The notes beneath the pieces were generated by a model, which saw only the letters and a program-made list of their open reading frames with translations, had not been told where the DNA came from and did not search any database. A stretch of 48,195 bases of DNA. Origin: Gemmatimonas sp. (GTDB lineage: Bacteria > Gemmatimonadota > Gemmatimonadetes > Gemmatimonadales > Gemmatimonadaceae). The stretch lies in assembly GCA_011390885.1 (NCBI GenBank), contig JAABRO010000021.1, positions 1-48,195 of the forward strand, in the 5' to 3' direction. A program made the translations under genes and the position numbers. This document shows positions 39,896 through 48,195 of this stretch, piece by piece; positions within the stretch are counted from its first letter, which is position 1; the number at the start of each line of letters is the position of its first letter.

Positions 39896-42800
39896 GCACG
39901 GACGCCGACATAGGGCAATACGCTGGATGGCCCCTCCGGCCGGGGCTTCGCTGGCGTTCGGAAGGGGCACCGCCCCAGGACTCGACCTCCGAGGGGTGCG
40001 AGTCGGAGCGACCGGAGGCGTTCACAGCCCGCTCGGTGTCGTTGCCGGCGACCGTGGTGGGTGCCCTGCGGAACGGTGCCGAGGTGTCGGACGGCGGCGT
40101 GCCGCGCCTGCTCGTTGCCGCGGTCGCGGAGTTGCTGCGCCGTCAGGCGGGTGATGCCGAGGTCGCGCTGCTCGTCGAGGGCGTGGACCATCCCCCGCTG
40201 CCGCTTCGCCTGGAGGTGGATCCCGACGGCTCGTGGGAGACCGCGGTGCGTCACGTGGGAGTCGCTGCGGAGCGGGCGCCCGACGTGGCGGTCATCGATC
40301 AGGCCGCGAGGTGCGCCGGATTCGCGGTGCACGTCGGCGCCACGACGGCGTCACCGACTGCGCCCGTGGCACGCTTGCAGGTCACGCTGGTGGTGGAGGC
40401 GAATGCGCCGTCGCTGGTCGTCGCCGCACCCGCGCGGTGGCTCGACGCGGACGCTGTGGCGCACTTCGCGCACCGCCTCGTCGCGCTGCTCGAGTCGGCC
40501 GCTGCGGATCCGCAGGCGGCGATCGGCGACGTGAATCTGGTGACGGCCGCGGAACGCGAACTGCTGGAAGGGGCCTGGGCCGGCACGCGCATGCCGTACC
40601 CTGCCGAGCAGTCCGCGGCGTCACGTTTCCGCGAGGTGGTGGCCCGCCAGCCCGGGGCGATCGCGGTGGAGGACGCATCGGGCACGCTGTCGTACGCCGA
40701 CCTCGTGGCGTGCGCGGTGCGGCTCGGCGCCGACCTGCGCCACACCGGCGTGCCGCCGCATGGCCGCGTGGGCGTGCTCGTGGAGCGCGGCATCGCGCAG
40801 GTCGTCGCGCTCGCCTCGGTGTTCGAGGCCGGGTGCGCGTATGTCCCGCTCGATGGCGCCCAGCCCGTGCACCGGCTGCGCACCATCGCGGCGGAAGCCG
40901 AGCTCGATGCGATCATCGCGGATGCCGCACACGCTGCCCTCGCGGCATCGCTCGGCGAGGGGCTGGCGCGCCCGCTTCCGATCGTGGTGCTCACATCCGA
41001 TCACGCGCGCCCCGAGTCGTCGTTCGTCACGCGCCTCCCCGCGCTCCGCCCCGAGGCCGCGGACGGCGGCGACACGCCGGCGTACGTGCTGTTCACGTCG
41101 GGCTCCACGGGCACGCCCAAAGGGGTGGAGGTGCCGCACCGCGGGCTCATGCGACTCGCCTGCGGCACCACCATGCTCCCGCTCGGTCCCGGCGATCGCA
41201 TGCTCGGTTTCGCGCCGATCACCTTCGACGTGTCGGTGTTCGAGATCTGGGGTGCCCTGCTGAACGGGGCCACGCTCGTGCTGGCACCAGCCGGCCCGCT
41301 GTCCCTTGGCGACCTGGCCGCGTACATCGCGTCGCGCGGGGTGACGGCGATCACTATCGCGACGGCGCTCTTCGCCGAACTGGTGGAGTTTCACGCCGAT
41401 CGCCTCGCCGGAGTGCGACAGATCAGCGTGGGTGGTGAAGCGATGCCCGCTCGGGCTGCGCAGCGGCTGCTCGCGCTGGCGCCCGCGCTGCGCCTCGTGA
41501 ACGGCTATGGCCCCACCGAGAACGCGATGGTGACCACCGCGCACGTGGTCGAGCGCGGCGCCCCGGTCGATGCACCCGTGCCCATCGGACGGCCGGTCGA
41601 GAACACCACCGTCTACCTGCTCGATCGTCGCGGGCGCCTGGTGGAACCCGGCGCGGTGGGCGAGCTGTGCACCGGCGGTGACGGTCTCGCTCTCGGCTAC
41701 GTGGGGCGCCCCGAGCTCACCGCCGAGCGGTTCGTGATGTACGAACACGCCAGCGGACGCCTCGAGCGGGTCTATCGCACCGGCGACCTCGCGCGCCACC
41801 GCAGCGATGGCGTGCTCGAGTTCCTCGGGCGCGCCGACGGACAGGTGAAGCTGCGCGGGTATCGCATCGAACTGGACGAGATCGAGCATGTGCTGCGTGC
41901 GGCGCCCGGCGTGGCCGGCGCGGCGCTCGCCGTGGTCGGGGAGGCGCAGGCACGTCGGTTGCGCGCCGCCGTGGTGCTCTCGGCGCGTGGCGGTGACGAG
42001 GTTCTCGACGAGCTGGCTGCCCATGCACGCGCGCGGCTGCCGGCATGGATGGTGCCGTCCGAGTTCGTGGTGGTGCCGAGAATTCCCACTACGCCGCACG
42101 GCAAGATCGACCGGAAGGCGATCGGCGCGATGCCCATGGCACGTGCGTCTTCTCCCGTACCCGAGAACAGCGCGCCGGCTGGCGGTTCCCCCGCGGGTCC
42201 GTCTGCGCGTGACGTCGAGCGCGCGATCAGTGAGGTCTGGGCGTCACTGCTCGGTGTCGACGCCGTGCCGCGCGATGTGCCGTTCTTCGACATGGGCGGC
42301 AACTCGCTGCTCGCGCTGCGGCTCGTCGAGGCGCTGCGGCAGGGACTCTCGATGGACGTGCCGATCGTGCGTGTCTTCGAACACCCCACGATCGCGGGCC
42401 TCGCCGCGGCCCTCACGGGGGCGATGGTGCCGGCGCGTGCGCCTCTGCGGGACCGCGGGCACGAACCGGCGCGCGAGGATCGGCGCATCGCGATCGTGGG
42501 CATGGCGGGACGGTTTCCCGGTGCACCAACGGCGGCATCCCTCTGGCGACTGCTGCGCGACGAGTGCGAGGGAGTCCGTCGGTTCACGCGGGACGAACTC
42601 GATCCGTCGGTGCCCGATCGCGACGATCCGGCCTACGTGCCGGCCCGCGGGGTGCTCGACGACGTCGAGTCGTTCGACCCGGCGTTCTTCGGCCTCAGCC
42701 CTCGCGTGGCGGAGGTGATGGACCCGCAGCAGCGCGTGCTGCTCGAGACGGCCTGGCAGGCGTTCGAGGACGCGGGCATCGTGCCCGGCGACGGGGAGCG

Positions 42801-45333
42801 CCTGACGGGCGTGTTCACCGGCGTCTCGCACGACGAGTACGCGGAGCGCAACCTGGCCACGCGTCCTGAGCTCGCCCGGCAGCTTGGCGAGCTCGCGATC
42901 GTCTTCGGCAACGACAAGGACTACTCGGCGTCGCACATCGCGCATCGACTCGACCTTCGCGGACCTGCGGTGGCCGTGCAGACATCGTCGTCCACATCGC
43001 TCACGGCCGTTGCGCTCGCGGTTCAGGCGTTGCGTGCGGGGCAGTGCGATCTCGCGCTCGCCGGCGGCGCATCGGTGAGCGTGCCGACGCAGCGCGGCCA
43101 CCGCCACGAGGAGGGCGCCATGTTCTCCCGCGATGGGCACACCCGGGCCTTCGACGCCGACGCGTCGGGCACGGTGTTCAGCGATGGCGTGGCCATGCTG
43201 CTGCTGCAGCGACTTGAGGATGCGAAGCGTGACGGGCACCGCATTCTCGGTGTCATCTCGGGTGTCGGGATGACGAACGACGGAGCGATGCGCGCGAGCT
43301 TCTCGGCGCCCACCGTGCAGGGACAGGCGGCGTGCATCACGCGCGCGCTCGCGGACGCCGGCTGGTCCGCCGAGTCGGTGCAGTACGTGGAGGCGCACGG
43401 CACCGGCACACCGCTCGGCGATCCCATCGAGGTGACGGCGCTCACGCGGGCCTTCGCCGCGCACACGCCGAGGACACGCTTCTGCTGGCTGGGCTCGCTC
43501 AAGTCCAACATCGGGCACCTCACCGCGGCGGCCGGAGCCGCCGGCGTGATCAAGGTGCTGCTCGCGATGCACCACCGCTGGATTCCGGCCACGCTGCACG
43601 TGGACCGCCCCAATCCGCGCATCGACTTCGCGAACTCGCCGTTTCTCCTGCCGCGCGCCGGCGTGCCGTGGGAGGCTGCGGGCGGGGCGCGTCGCGCGGG
43701 GGTGAGTTCGTTCGGCGTGGGCGGCACGAACGTGCATGTGCTGCTGGAGGCGTGGGATGATGCAGCGGAGGACCTCGCGGATGACGCGCCGCGTGGCACG
43801 GGCACGCGCGGTGAGACGCACGCGACAACGCGACGACCGACGTTGCTGCAACTGTCGGCTCGCACCGGGAGCGCGCTGCGCGCACGGGCCGCGCAGCTGG
43901 CGGATGCGATCGCCGCGGCGGAGTCGGGTGGCAAAACCGACGCGCTCTCCCTGGGCGCGGTGGCCTCGACGTTGCGGCACGGACGCATGTCCTTCGCGCG
44001 CCGCGCGACGATCGTGGCCGGGACGCTCGACCAGGCAGTGGAGCGATTGCGTGCGTTCGCCGCGTCGCCCGAGCCGGCGACCGATGCACCGGTGACGCAC
44101 CCCCCGGCCGTCGTGCTGCTCTTCCCCGGGCAGGGCACGCAGACGCCGGGCGCGGCTCGCTCGCTGTATGAGGCGCTGCCGGTGTTCCGCGATGCAATCG
44201 ATCGCTGCGCATCGGCGGCCGGCCTTCTGCAGGACCATCCACTCACGACGTGGCTCTTCGCCGACGCGTCGACGGTTCCCGATGTGGCCGACCGCCTGCG
44301 CCACACCGAGCTCGCGCAGCCGGTGCTCTTCGCCCTCGAGTACGCGCTCGGGCACACGATCATGGCTGCCGGCATCACGCCGGTCGCGATGGTGGGGCAC
44401 AGCATCGGGGAGTTCGCGGCCGCCTGTCTCTCGGGAGTGCTGGGTGTGGAGGACGCGATGCGCGTGGTCGTGGCCCGTGGACGGCTCATGGGCGCGCGGC
44501 CCGGTGGCGCCATGCTCGCGGTGCGCATGCCTGCCGACGCACTCATCGAGCGGCTCGCGACGCACGCGCTGCCGGGCGTGTCGCTGGCGGCGATCAATGC
44601 GCCGCAGCTGTGCGTGGTGGCCGGCGACGACGACGCGATCGCCGCCTGTGAACGCATGCTCGTTGCCGCCGAGGTGTCGTGCCGCCGTCTGCAGACGTCG
44701 CACGCCTTCCATTCGCCCGCCATGGACGAGGCCGCGCGCGCCTTCGAACAGGTCATGCGTGACGTGACGCTGCATCCGCCCACGATCCCGTTCGCGTCGT
44801 GCGTGACCGGCGCGCTCATCACGCCGGCGCTCGCGACCGATCCGGCCTACTGGGCACGGCAACTCCGTGAGCCGGTGCGCTTCGCCGACGGACTCGCGGC
44901 GGCCGTCGCATGCGCTGGGGATCGCGAATGCGTGGGGGTTGAGGCCGGACCGCGCGAAACCCTCACGACGCTGGCCCGTCAGAGCCAGCGCGATCGCGTT
45001 CGGCCGGTGGCGCTGCTGCCGCTCGCCGACGGCGTCGACGAGCGCGAGGCGTTCCTGACGGCCGTCGGGGCGCTGTGGGAGCGTGGGGTGGAGGGCGTGA
45101 CATGGGACGTGATCGATCCGCTGCCGCGGGAGCGCCCCGTCAGCCTTCCCGGGTATCCGTTCGACCGTCGGCGCTGCTGGATCGACCCGTTGCCGTCGAA
45201 GGAGACGCACGCGGCCGAATCCGGCGTGGACTCGTTGCTCGAGGTGCAGATGCAGTTGCTGCAGGACCAGCTCGGTATCCTGACGCGCGCGATGGCCGCG
45301 TCCACTGTGGGTGCAGCCGTGGAGCAATCATGA
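39892..45333 (+). CDS. NRPS-PKS hybrid: half-C-A-PCP-KS(Ser)-AT
   Basis: This 1813-residue protein begins with about 190 residues that resemble only the C-terminal half of a condensation domain, without the HHxxxDG half. Then come an adenylation domain (about 245-750; FTSGSTG from 401, Asp446), a PCP (Ser805 in GGNS), a ketosynthase (about 864-1290) and an acyltransferase (about 1400-1690; GHSIGE with Ser1504, HAFHS at 1604-1608 which indicates malonyl-CoA). The ketosynthase active-site motif reads TSSSTS with Ser1033 where Cys is expected, while His1169 and His1209 are intact. No ketoreductase or carrier follows the acyltransferase; the next protein starts with a carrier, so the module is split. 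The adenylation specificity residues read DVFTSGGMVK by my alignment, which I cannot assign. The start overlaps the thioesterase stop. Confidence 0.93.
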   Translation: MSTDADIGQYAGWPLRPGLRWRSEGAPPQDSTSEGCESERPEAFTARSVSLPATVVGALRNGAEVSDGGVPRLLVAAVAELLRRQAGDAEVALLVEGVDHPPLPLRLEVDPDGSWETAVRHVGVAAERAPDVAVIDQAARCAGFAVHVGATTASPTAPVARLQVTLVVEANAPSLVVAAPARWLDADAVAHFAHRLVALLESAAADPQAAIGDVNLVTAAERELLEGAWAGTRMPYPAEQSAASRFREVVARQPGAIAVEDASGTLSYADLVACAVRLGADLRHTGVPPHGRVGVLVERGIAQVVALASVFEAGCAYVPLDGAQPVHRLRTIAAEAELDAIIADAAHAALAASLGEGLARPLPIVVLTSDHARPESSFVTRLPALRPEAADGGDTPAYVLFTSGSTGTPKGVEVPHRGLMRLACGTTMLPLGPGDRMLGFAPITFDVSVFEIWGALLNGATLVLAPAGPLSLGDLAAYIASRGVTAITIATALFAELVEFHADRLAGVRQISVGGEAMPARAAQRLLALAPALRLVNGYGPTENAMVTTAHVVERGAPVDAPVPIGRPVENTTVYLLDRRGRLVEPGAVGELCTGGDGLALGYVGRPELTAERFVMYEHASGRLERVYRTGDLARHRSDGVLEFLGRADGQVKLRGYRIELDEIEHVLRAAPGVAGAALAVVGEAQARRLRAAVVLSARGGDEVLDELAAHARARLPAWMVPSEFVVVPRIPTTPHGKIDRKAIGAMPMARASSPVPENSAPAGGSPAGPSARDVERAISEVWASLLGVDAVPRDVPFFDMGGNSLLALRLVEALRQGLSMDVPIVRVFEHPTIAGLAAALTGAMVPARAPLRDRGHEPAREDRRIAIVGMAGRFPGAPTAASLWRLLRDECEGVRRFTRDELDPSVPDRDDPAYVPARGVLDDVESFDPAFFGLSPRVAEVMDPQQRVLLETAWQAFEDAGIVPGDGERLTGVFTGVSHDEYAERNLATRPELARQLGELAIVFGNDKDYSASHIAHRLDLRGPAVAVQTSSSTSLTAVALAVQALRAGQCDLALAGGASVSVPTQRGHRHEEGAMFSRDGHTRAFDADASGTVFSDGVAMLLLQRLEDAKRDGHRILGVISGVGMTNDGAMRASFSAPTVQGQAACITRALADAGWSAESVQYVEAHGTGTPLGDPIEVTALTRAFAAHTPRTRFCWLGSLKSNIGHLTAAAGAAGVIKVLLAMHHRWIPATLHVDRPNPRIDFANSPFLLPRAGVPWEAAGGARRAGVSSFGVGGTNVHVLLEAWDDAAEDLADDAPRGTGTRGETHATTRRPTLLQLSARTGSALRARAAQLADAIAAAESGGKTDALSLGAVASTLRHGRMSFARRATIVAGTLDQAVERLRAFAASPEPATDAPVTHPPAVVLLFPGQGTQTPGAARSLYEALPVFRDAIDRCASAAGLLQDHPLTTWLFADASTVPDVADRLRHTELAQPVLFALEYALGHTIMAAGITPVAMVGHSIGEFAAACLSGVLGVEDAMRVVVARGRLMGARPGGAMLAVRMPADALIERLATHALPGVSLAAINAPQLCVVAGDDDAIAACERMLVAAEVSCRRLQTSHAFHSPAMDEAARAFEQVMRDVTLHPPTIPFASCVTGALITPALATDPAYWARQLREPVRFADGLAAAVACAGDRECVGVEAGPRETLTTLARQSQRDRVRPVALLPLADGVDEREAFLTAVGALWERGVEGVTWDVIDPLPRERPVSLPGYPFDRRRCWIDPLPSKETHAAESGVDSLLEVQMQLLQDQLGILTRAMAASTVGAAVEQS

Positions 45334-48195
45334 CCGGGACGATTCGCCGAATTGCGGAGACGATCGAGGAGCTGACGGGGCTCGAGGCGGCGACGCTCGA
45401 TGCGTCCGCCCCGCTCACGCAGCTCGGGCTGGATTCACTGACGCTCACGCAGCTGGCTTCGCGCCTGAAGCGCGAGTTCGGCATCGACATCGCCTTCCGC
45501 GAGTTCTTCACGACGACACCGACGATCGCGGCGATCGCGGAGCGTGTGCACATCACGGCTCCGGCGCAGCCGGTGCGCTCGGCTCCCGCCGCCTCCATTC
45601 CAGCGGCGTCCGCCGTCGTGCCGCCCGCCGTGCGGACCGGGCCGGCCACCGTCCGGGTGGCGCCGCCCGCCGGCGAGGGAAAGGGGATCGAGCCGGCCCT
45701 CCCGCTGCTCATCGCACAGCTCGACGTGCTCTCGTCCCAGCTGCAGCTGGTCGCCGCCGCGAACGGCATCACCCTGCGCGCACTGCGTGCGGACGCGTCC
45801 GAGGGAGCGCCTGTGCTCGCGCCTGTGCTCGCGCCTGTCGCCGCACAGGTCGCGGCGCCCGCCGCGGCGCCCGCCGGCGGCGTGCCGGTGCCCGAAGCGG
45901 TCGCGCCACCGGCAGCATCGCTGCCCCCCTCGCCCGTGCGCGTCGGGCCGGTCGATGCCGGCGCACTCACGCCGCAGCAGGAGTCCGCGCTGCACCGGTT
46001 CACCGAGTCCTGGTGCCGCAAGACCGCACGCTCCAAGGCCATGGTGGACGCGCAGCGCGACGTGCATGCCGATCCGCGCACGGCCAGCGGCTTCGCGGCG
46101 CCGTGGAAGGAGCTCGTCTATCCCCTCGTCGTTGAGCGGTCGGAAGGCGCGTACCTGTGGGACCTCGACGGCAATCGCTACATCGACCTGCTCAATGGCT
46201 TCGGGCCCACCTTCTTCGGCCACCGGGCGCCGTTCATCGTGCAGGCGCTGCAGGAGCAGCTCGGGCGCGGCTTCGAGCTCGGGCCGCAGACACCGCTGGC
46301 CGGAGAAGCGGCGCGCCTGCTGTGCGAACTCACGGGGCTGGACCGTGCCGCGTTCGCGTGCACGGGATCCGAGGCCGTGCAGGCCGCGCTGCGCATTGCG
46401 CGCACGTACACCGGACGCACGAAGATCGTCACCTTCGGCGCCGACTACCACGGCAACTTCGACGAGGTGCTGGTGCGCGGGCTCGAGGATGCGCGAGGGC
46501 TGCGCACCGTGCCATCGGCGCCCGGCATTCCGCAGCGGGCCGTCGATGACATGGTCGTGCTCCCGTACGGGAGCGACCGGGCGCTCGCGTACCTGCGCGA
46601 ACATCTGGGTGACTGTGCGGCCGTGCTCGTGGAGCCGGTGCAGACGCGGTATCCCGACACGCAGCCGCGCGAGTTCCTGCACGAGCTGCGGCGCCTGACC
46701 CGCGAGGCGGGTGCACTGCTCATCTTCGACGAGGTCGTGACCGGCTTCCGCTGCCATCCGGGCGGCGCACAGGCGCACTTCGGCGTCGAGGCGGACCTCG
46801 TGACCTACGGCAAGGTGCTGGGCGGCGGCATGCCGATCGGCGTGATCGCCGGTCGACGTCCGTTCATCGACGTGCTCGATGGCGGGCCCTGGCGCTTCGG
46901 CGACGACTCGGCGCCGACGCAGGGCGTGTCCTTCTTCGCGGGCACCTTCGTGCGGCATCCGCTGGTGATGGCCGCGGTGCATGCCACGCTGCGCTACCTG
47001 CGGGATGCCGGGCCGTCGCTGCAGCAGTCGCTGAATGCGCGAGCGTCGGGCTTCGTCGCGCGCCTCAACGCGCTCGCCAGGGAAACAGGTGCACCGCTTC
47101 GCATCGAGCACTTCGCGTCGATCTTCTTCGTGCGGGCCACGGAGCCTCGCAATCCGCTCAACGCGCTCTTCTGGCTCTTCCTGCGGGACGAGGGGGTGTT
47201 CCTGCTCGAAGGCTACCCCTCGTACCTCACGCTCGCACACACCGACGCGGATCTCGATGCCGTCGTGGCGGCGTTCCGTCGGGCGATGACGGCCATGTTC
47301 GAGGCCGGCTTCTGGACACGTGAGGGCGTCGGCGCCACGCCCGTCATCGGCGTCACCACCGAGGCACAGCGTGAAGTGCTCGCCGTGGCCCGACTTGGCA
47401 CCGAGGCGAACCTTGCCTACAACGAAGGCACCCACCTGACCTTCACGGGCGTGGTCGATCGGGACCGGTTGCTGCAGGTGATCCAGGAGCTGCATGCGCG
47501 ACACGACGCGCTGCGCATGACGTTCAGTCGTGACAACGCCACGTTCCGCGTTGGCGATCGCGCGCTCGCGATCGAGCATCGCCGCGTGCCGGTGGACGCC
47601 GACGGCCGCGCCGACCTCCGCGCCGCTGCCCACGCACTGGCCGCCGAGCCGTTCGATGTGGACCGGGGCCCGCTCTTCCGCGCGATCCTGCTCGAGTCCG
47701 CCACGCCGGCAGCGGATCGCGTCGACCTCGTCCTGCTCGCGCACCATCTCGTGTGTGATGGCTGGTCGCTCTCGGTGCTCGTCGATGAACTGCTGCGTCG
47801 CTACCGCACACCGGCGACCGAACTCGAGGTGGCGCCGCAGTTCACGGCGTACGCTGCGCGCGAGCAGGCCGCGTCCGACGCATCGACCGAGACGTTCTGG
47901 CAGCAGGAGTACGCGACGCCGCTGCCGCGCATGGGCCTGCCGGGCCGATCGCCCCATGGCGAGCGTCGGCAGTATCGATCGCAGCGCCTCGACGTGCCGG
48001 TCGACCAGGCGGTCGTCGACGGCATCCGGCAGCTTGCGGGGCGGCAGCAGGTGACGCTCTTCAGCGCACTGCTCGCCGGTGCGGCGGCCTTCGTGGCGAA
48101 GCTCTGCGGCGAGTCGGACGTCGTGCTCGCCGTGCCGTCGGCCGGGCAGGCCGCATCCGGCATGACCGGACTCGTCGGCCATTGCGTCAACGTGC
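45330..48195 (+). CDS. ACP-aminotransferase-condensation protein, 3' end cut by window
   Basis: The visible 955 residues begin at an ATG overlapping the previous stop (ATGA). Domains: an acyl carrier (Ser36 in LGLDS); a long Ala/Pro-rich linker (about 75-205) with a tandem repeat; a class-III PLP aminotransferase (about 225-660) with Lys495 in YGKVLGG as Schiff-base lysine and FDEVVTGF for the cofactor ring; and a condensation domain (from about 668) with an intact HHLVCDG (His805-His806). The condensation domain runs off the window. The ACP-AMT-C arrangement matches iturin/mycosubtilin-type synthases, in which the aminotransferase converts a beta-keto thioester to a beta-amino one. Here the ketide would come from the KS-AT pair just upstream. 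Confidence 0.93.
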   Translation, partial: MTGTIRRIAETIEELTGLEAATLDASAPLTQLGLDSLTLTQLASRLKREFGIDIAFREFFTTTPTIAAIAERVHITAPAQPVRSAPAASIPAASAVVPPAVRTGPATVRVAPPAGEGKGIEPALPLLIAQLDVLSSQLQLVAAANGITLRALRADASEGAPVLAPVLAPVAAQVAAPAAAPAGGVPVPEAVAPPAASLPPSPVRVGPVDAGALTPQQESALHRFTESWCRKTARSKAMVDAQRDVHADPRTASGFAAPWKELVYPLVVERSEGAYLWDLDGNRYIDLLNGFGPTFFGHRAPFIVQALQEQLGRGFELGPQTPLAGEAARLLCELTGLDRAAFACTGSEAVQAALRIARTYTGRTKIVTFGADYHGNFDEVLVRGLEDARGLRTVPSAPGIPQRAVDDMVVLPYGSDRALAYLREHLGDCAAVLVEPVQTRYPDTQPREFLHELRRLTREAGALLIFDEVVTGFRCHPGGAQAHFGVEADLVTYGKVLGGGMPIGVIAGRRPFIDVLDGGPWRFGDDSAPTQGVSFFAGTFVRHPLVMAAVHATLRYLRDAGPSLQQSLNARASGFVARLNALARETGAPLRIEHFASIFFVRATEPRNPLNALFWLFLRDEGVFLLEGYPSYLTLAHTDADLDAVVAAFRRAMTAMFEAGFWTREGVGATPVIGVTTEAQREVLAVARLGTEANLAYNEGTHLTFTGVVDRDRLLQVIQELHARHDALRMTFSRDNATFRVGDRALAIEHRRVPVDADGRADLRAAAHALAAEPFDVDRGPLFRAILLESATPAADRVDLVLLAHHLVCDGWSLSVLVDELLRRYRTPATELEVAPQFTAYAAREQAASDASTETFWQQEYATPLPRMGLPGRSPHGERRQYRSQRLDVPVDQAVVDGIRQLAGRQQVTLFSALLAGAAAFVAKLCGESDVVLAVPSAGQAASGMTGLVGHCVNV
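45807..45838 (+). repeat. 12-bp tandem repeat in coding linker
   Basis: The unit GCGCCTGTGCTC occurs 2.7 times in a row inside the Ala/Pro/Val-rich linker between the carrier and aminotransferase domains. It encodes repeated APVL. It is consistent with slippage in a flexible linker. Confidence 0.7.

Noticed and set aside
40366-40378. Another sigma-54 promoter (TGGCAC...TTGC)
   Set aside because: The spacing between the boxes is 2 bp instead of 5, and it lies within the hybrid gene's coding region.
42985-42993. KS Ser1033 as a frameshift or simple indel error
   Set aside because: The frame is intact on both sides, the motif keeps its length, and the preceding residue also differs from the other KS. 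A base-calling error would need several changes.

Overview
The window is about 48 kb of very GC-rich bacterial DNA with long genes, many ATGA or GTGA stop/start overlaps and no phage, IS or CRISPR signatures. The gene content (exosortase, sigma-54 regulator, exopolysaccharide genes, bacterial-type citrate synthase, large NRPS/PKS genes) would fit a Gemmatimonadota or another GC-rich soil bacterium. That placement is inference only.

Layout. (1) 1-5935, minus strand: an exopolysaccharide operon with a BY-type tyrosine kinase/chain-length protein, a Wza-like export lipoprotein, a WcaJ-type sugar-phosphate transferase, a polysaccharide deacetylase and a GNAT-like protein cut by the window edge. 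(2) 5936-9148: a hairpin-bearing divergent promoter region, a sigma-54-dependent response regulator and citrate synthase. (3) 9196-14179: a glycosyltransferase, an asparagine-synthase-type amidotransferase and a convergent flippase. (4) 14180-14501: a divergent control region with a consensus -24/-12 (sigma-54) promoter and two TGACGTCA palindromes. (5) 14502-35908, plus strand: one long, tightly packed operon. It encodes an NRPS with a luciferase-like monooxygenase inside its second adenylation domain, a PKS, two alpha/beta-hydrolase-like proteins, an Sfp-type PPTase, a periplasmic beta-propeller dehydrogenase, a GT4 glycosyltransferase, a free-standing A-PCP protein, and a second copy of the two-hydrolase cassette. 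(6) 35917-38853, minus strand: an exosortase fused to an EpsI domain, and a VWA-domain protein. (7) 39104-48195, plus strand: a type II thioesterase, an NRPS-PKS hybrid whose ketosynthase has Ser in place of the active-site Cys, and an ACP-aminotransferase-condensation protein that runs off the window.

How it may work together. The assembly line probably builds a lipopeptide-like or ketide-peptide product with one or two glycine-derived units, one oxidised by the embedded monooxygenase, and a beta-amino group installed by the ACP-AMT pair. It is embedded in a polysaccharide/exosortase neighbourhood. Each copy of the duplicated hydrolase cassette directly follows a gene that ends in a carrier protein. 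The two hydrolases resemble the two hydrolase families that accompany type-1 exosortase systems. The most novel idea here is therefore an NRPS/PKS pathway wired to exosortase-type accessory enzymes and to sigma-54 control.
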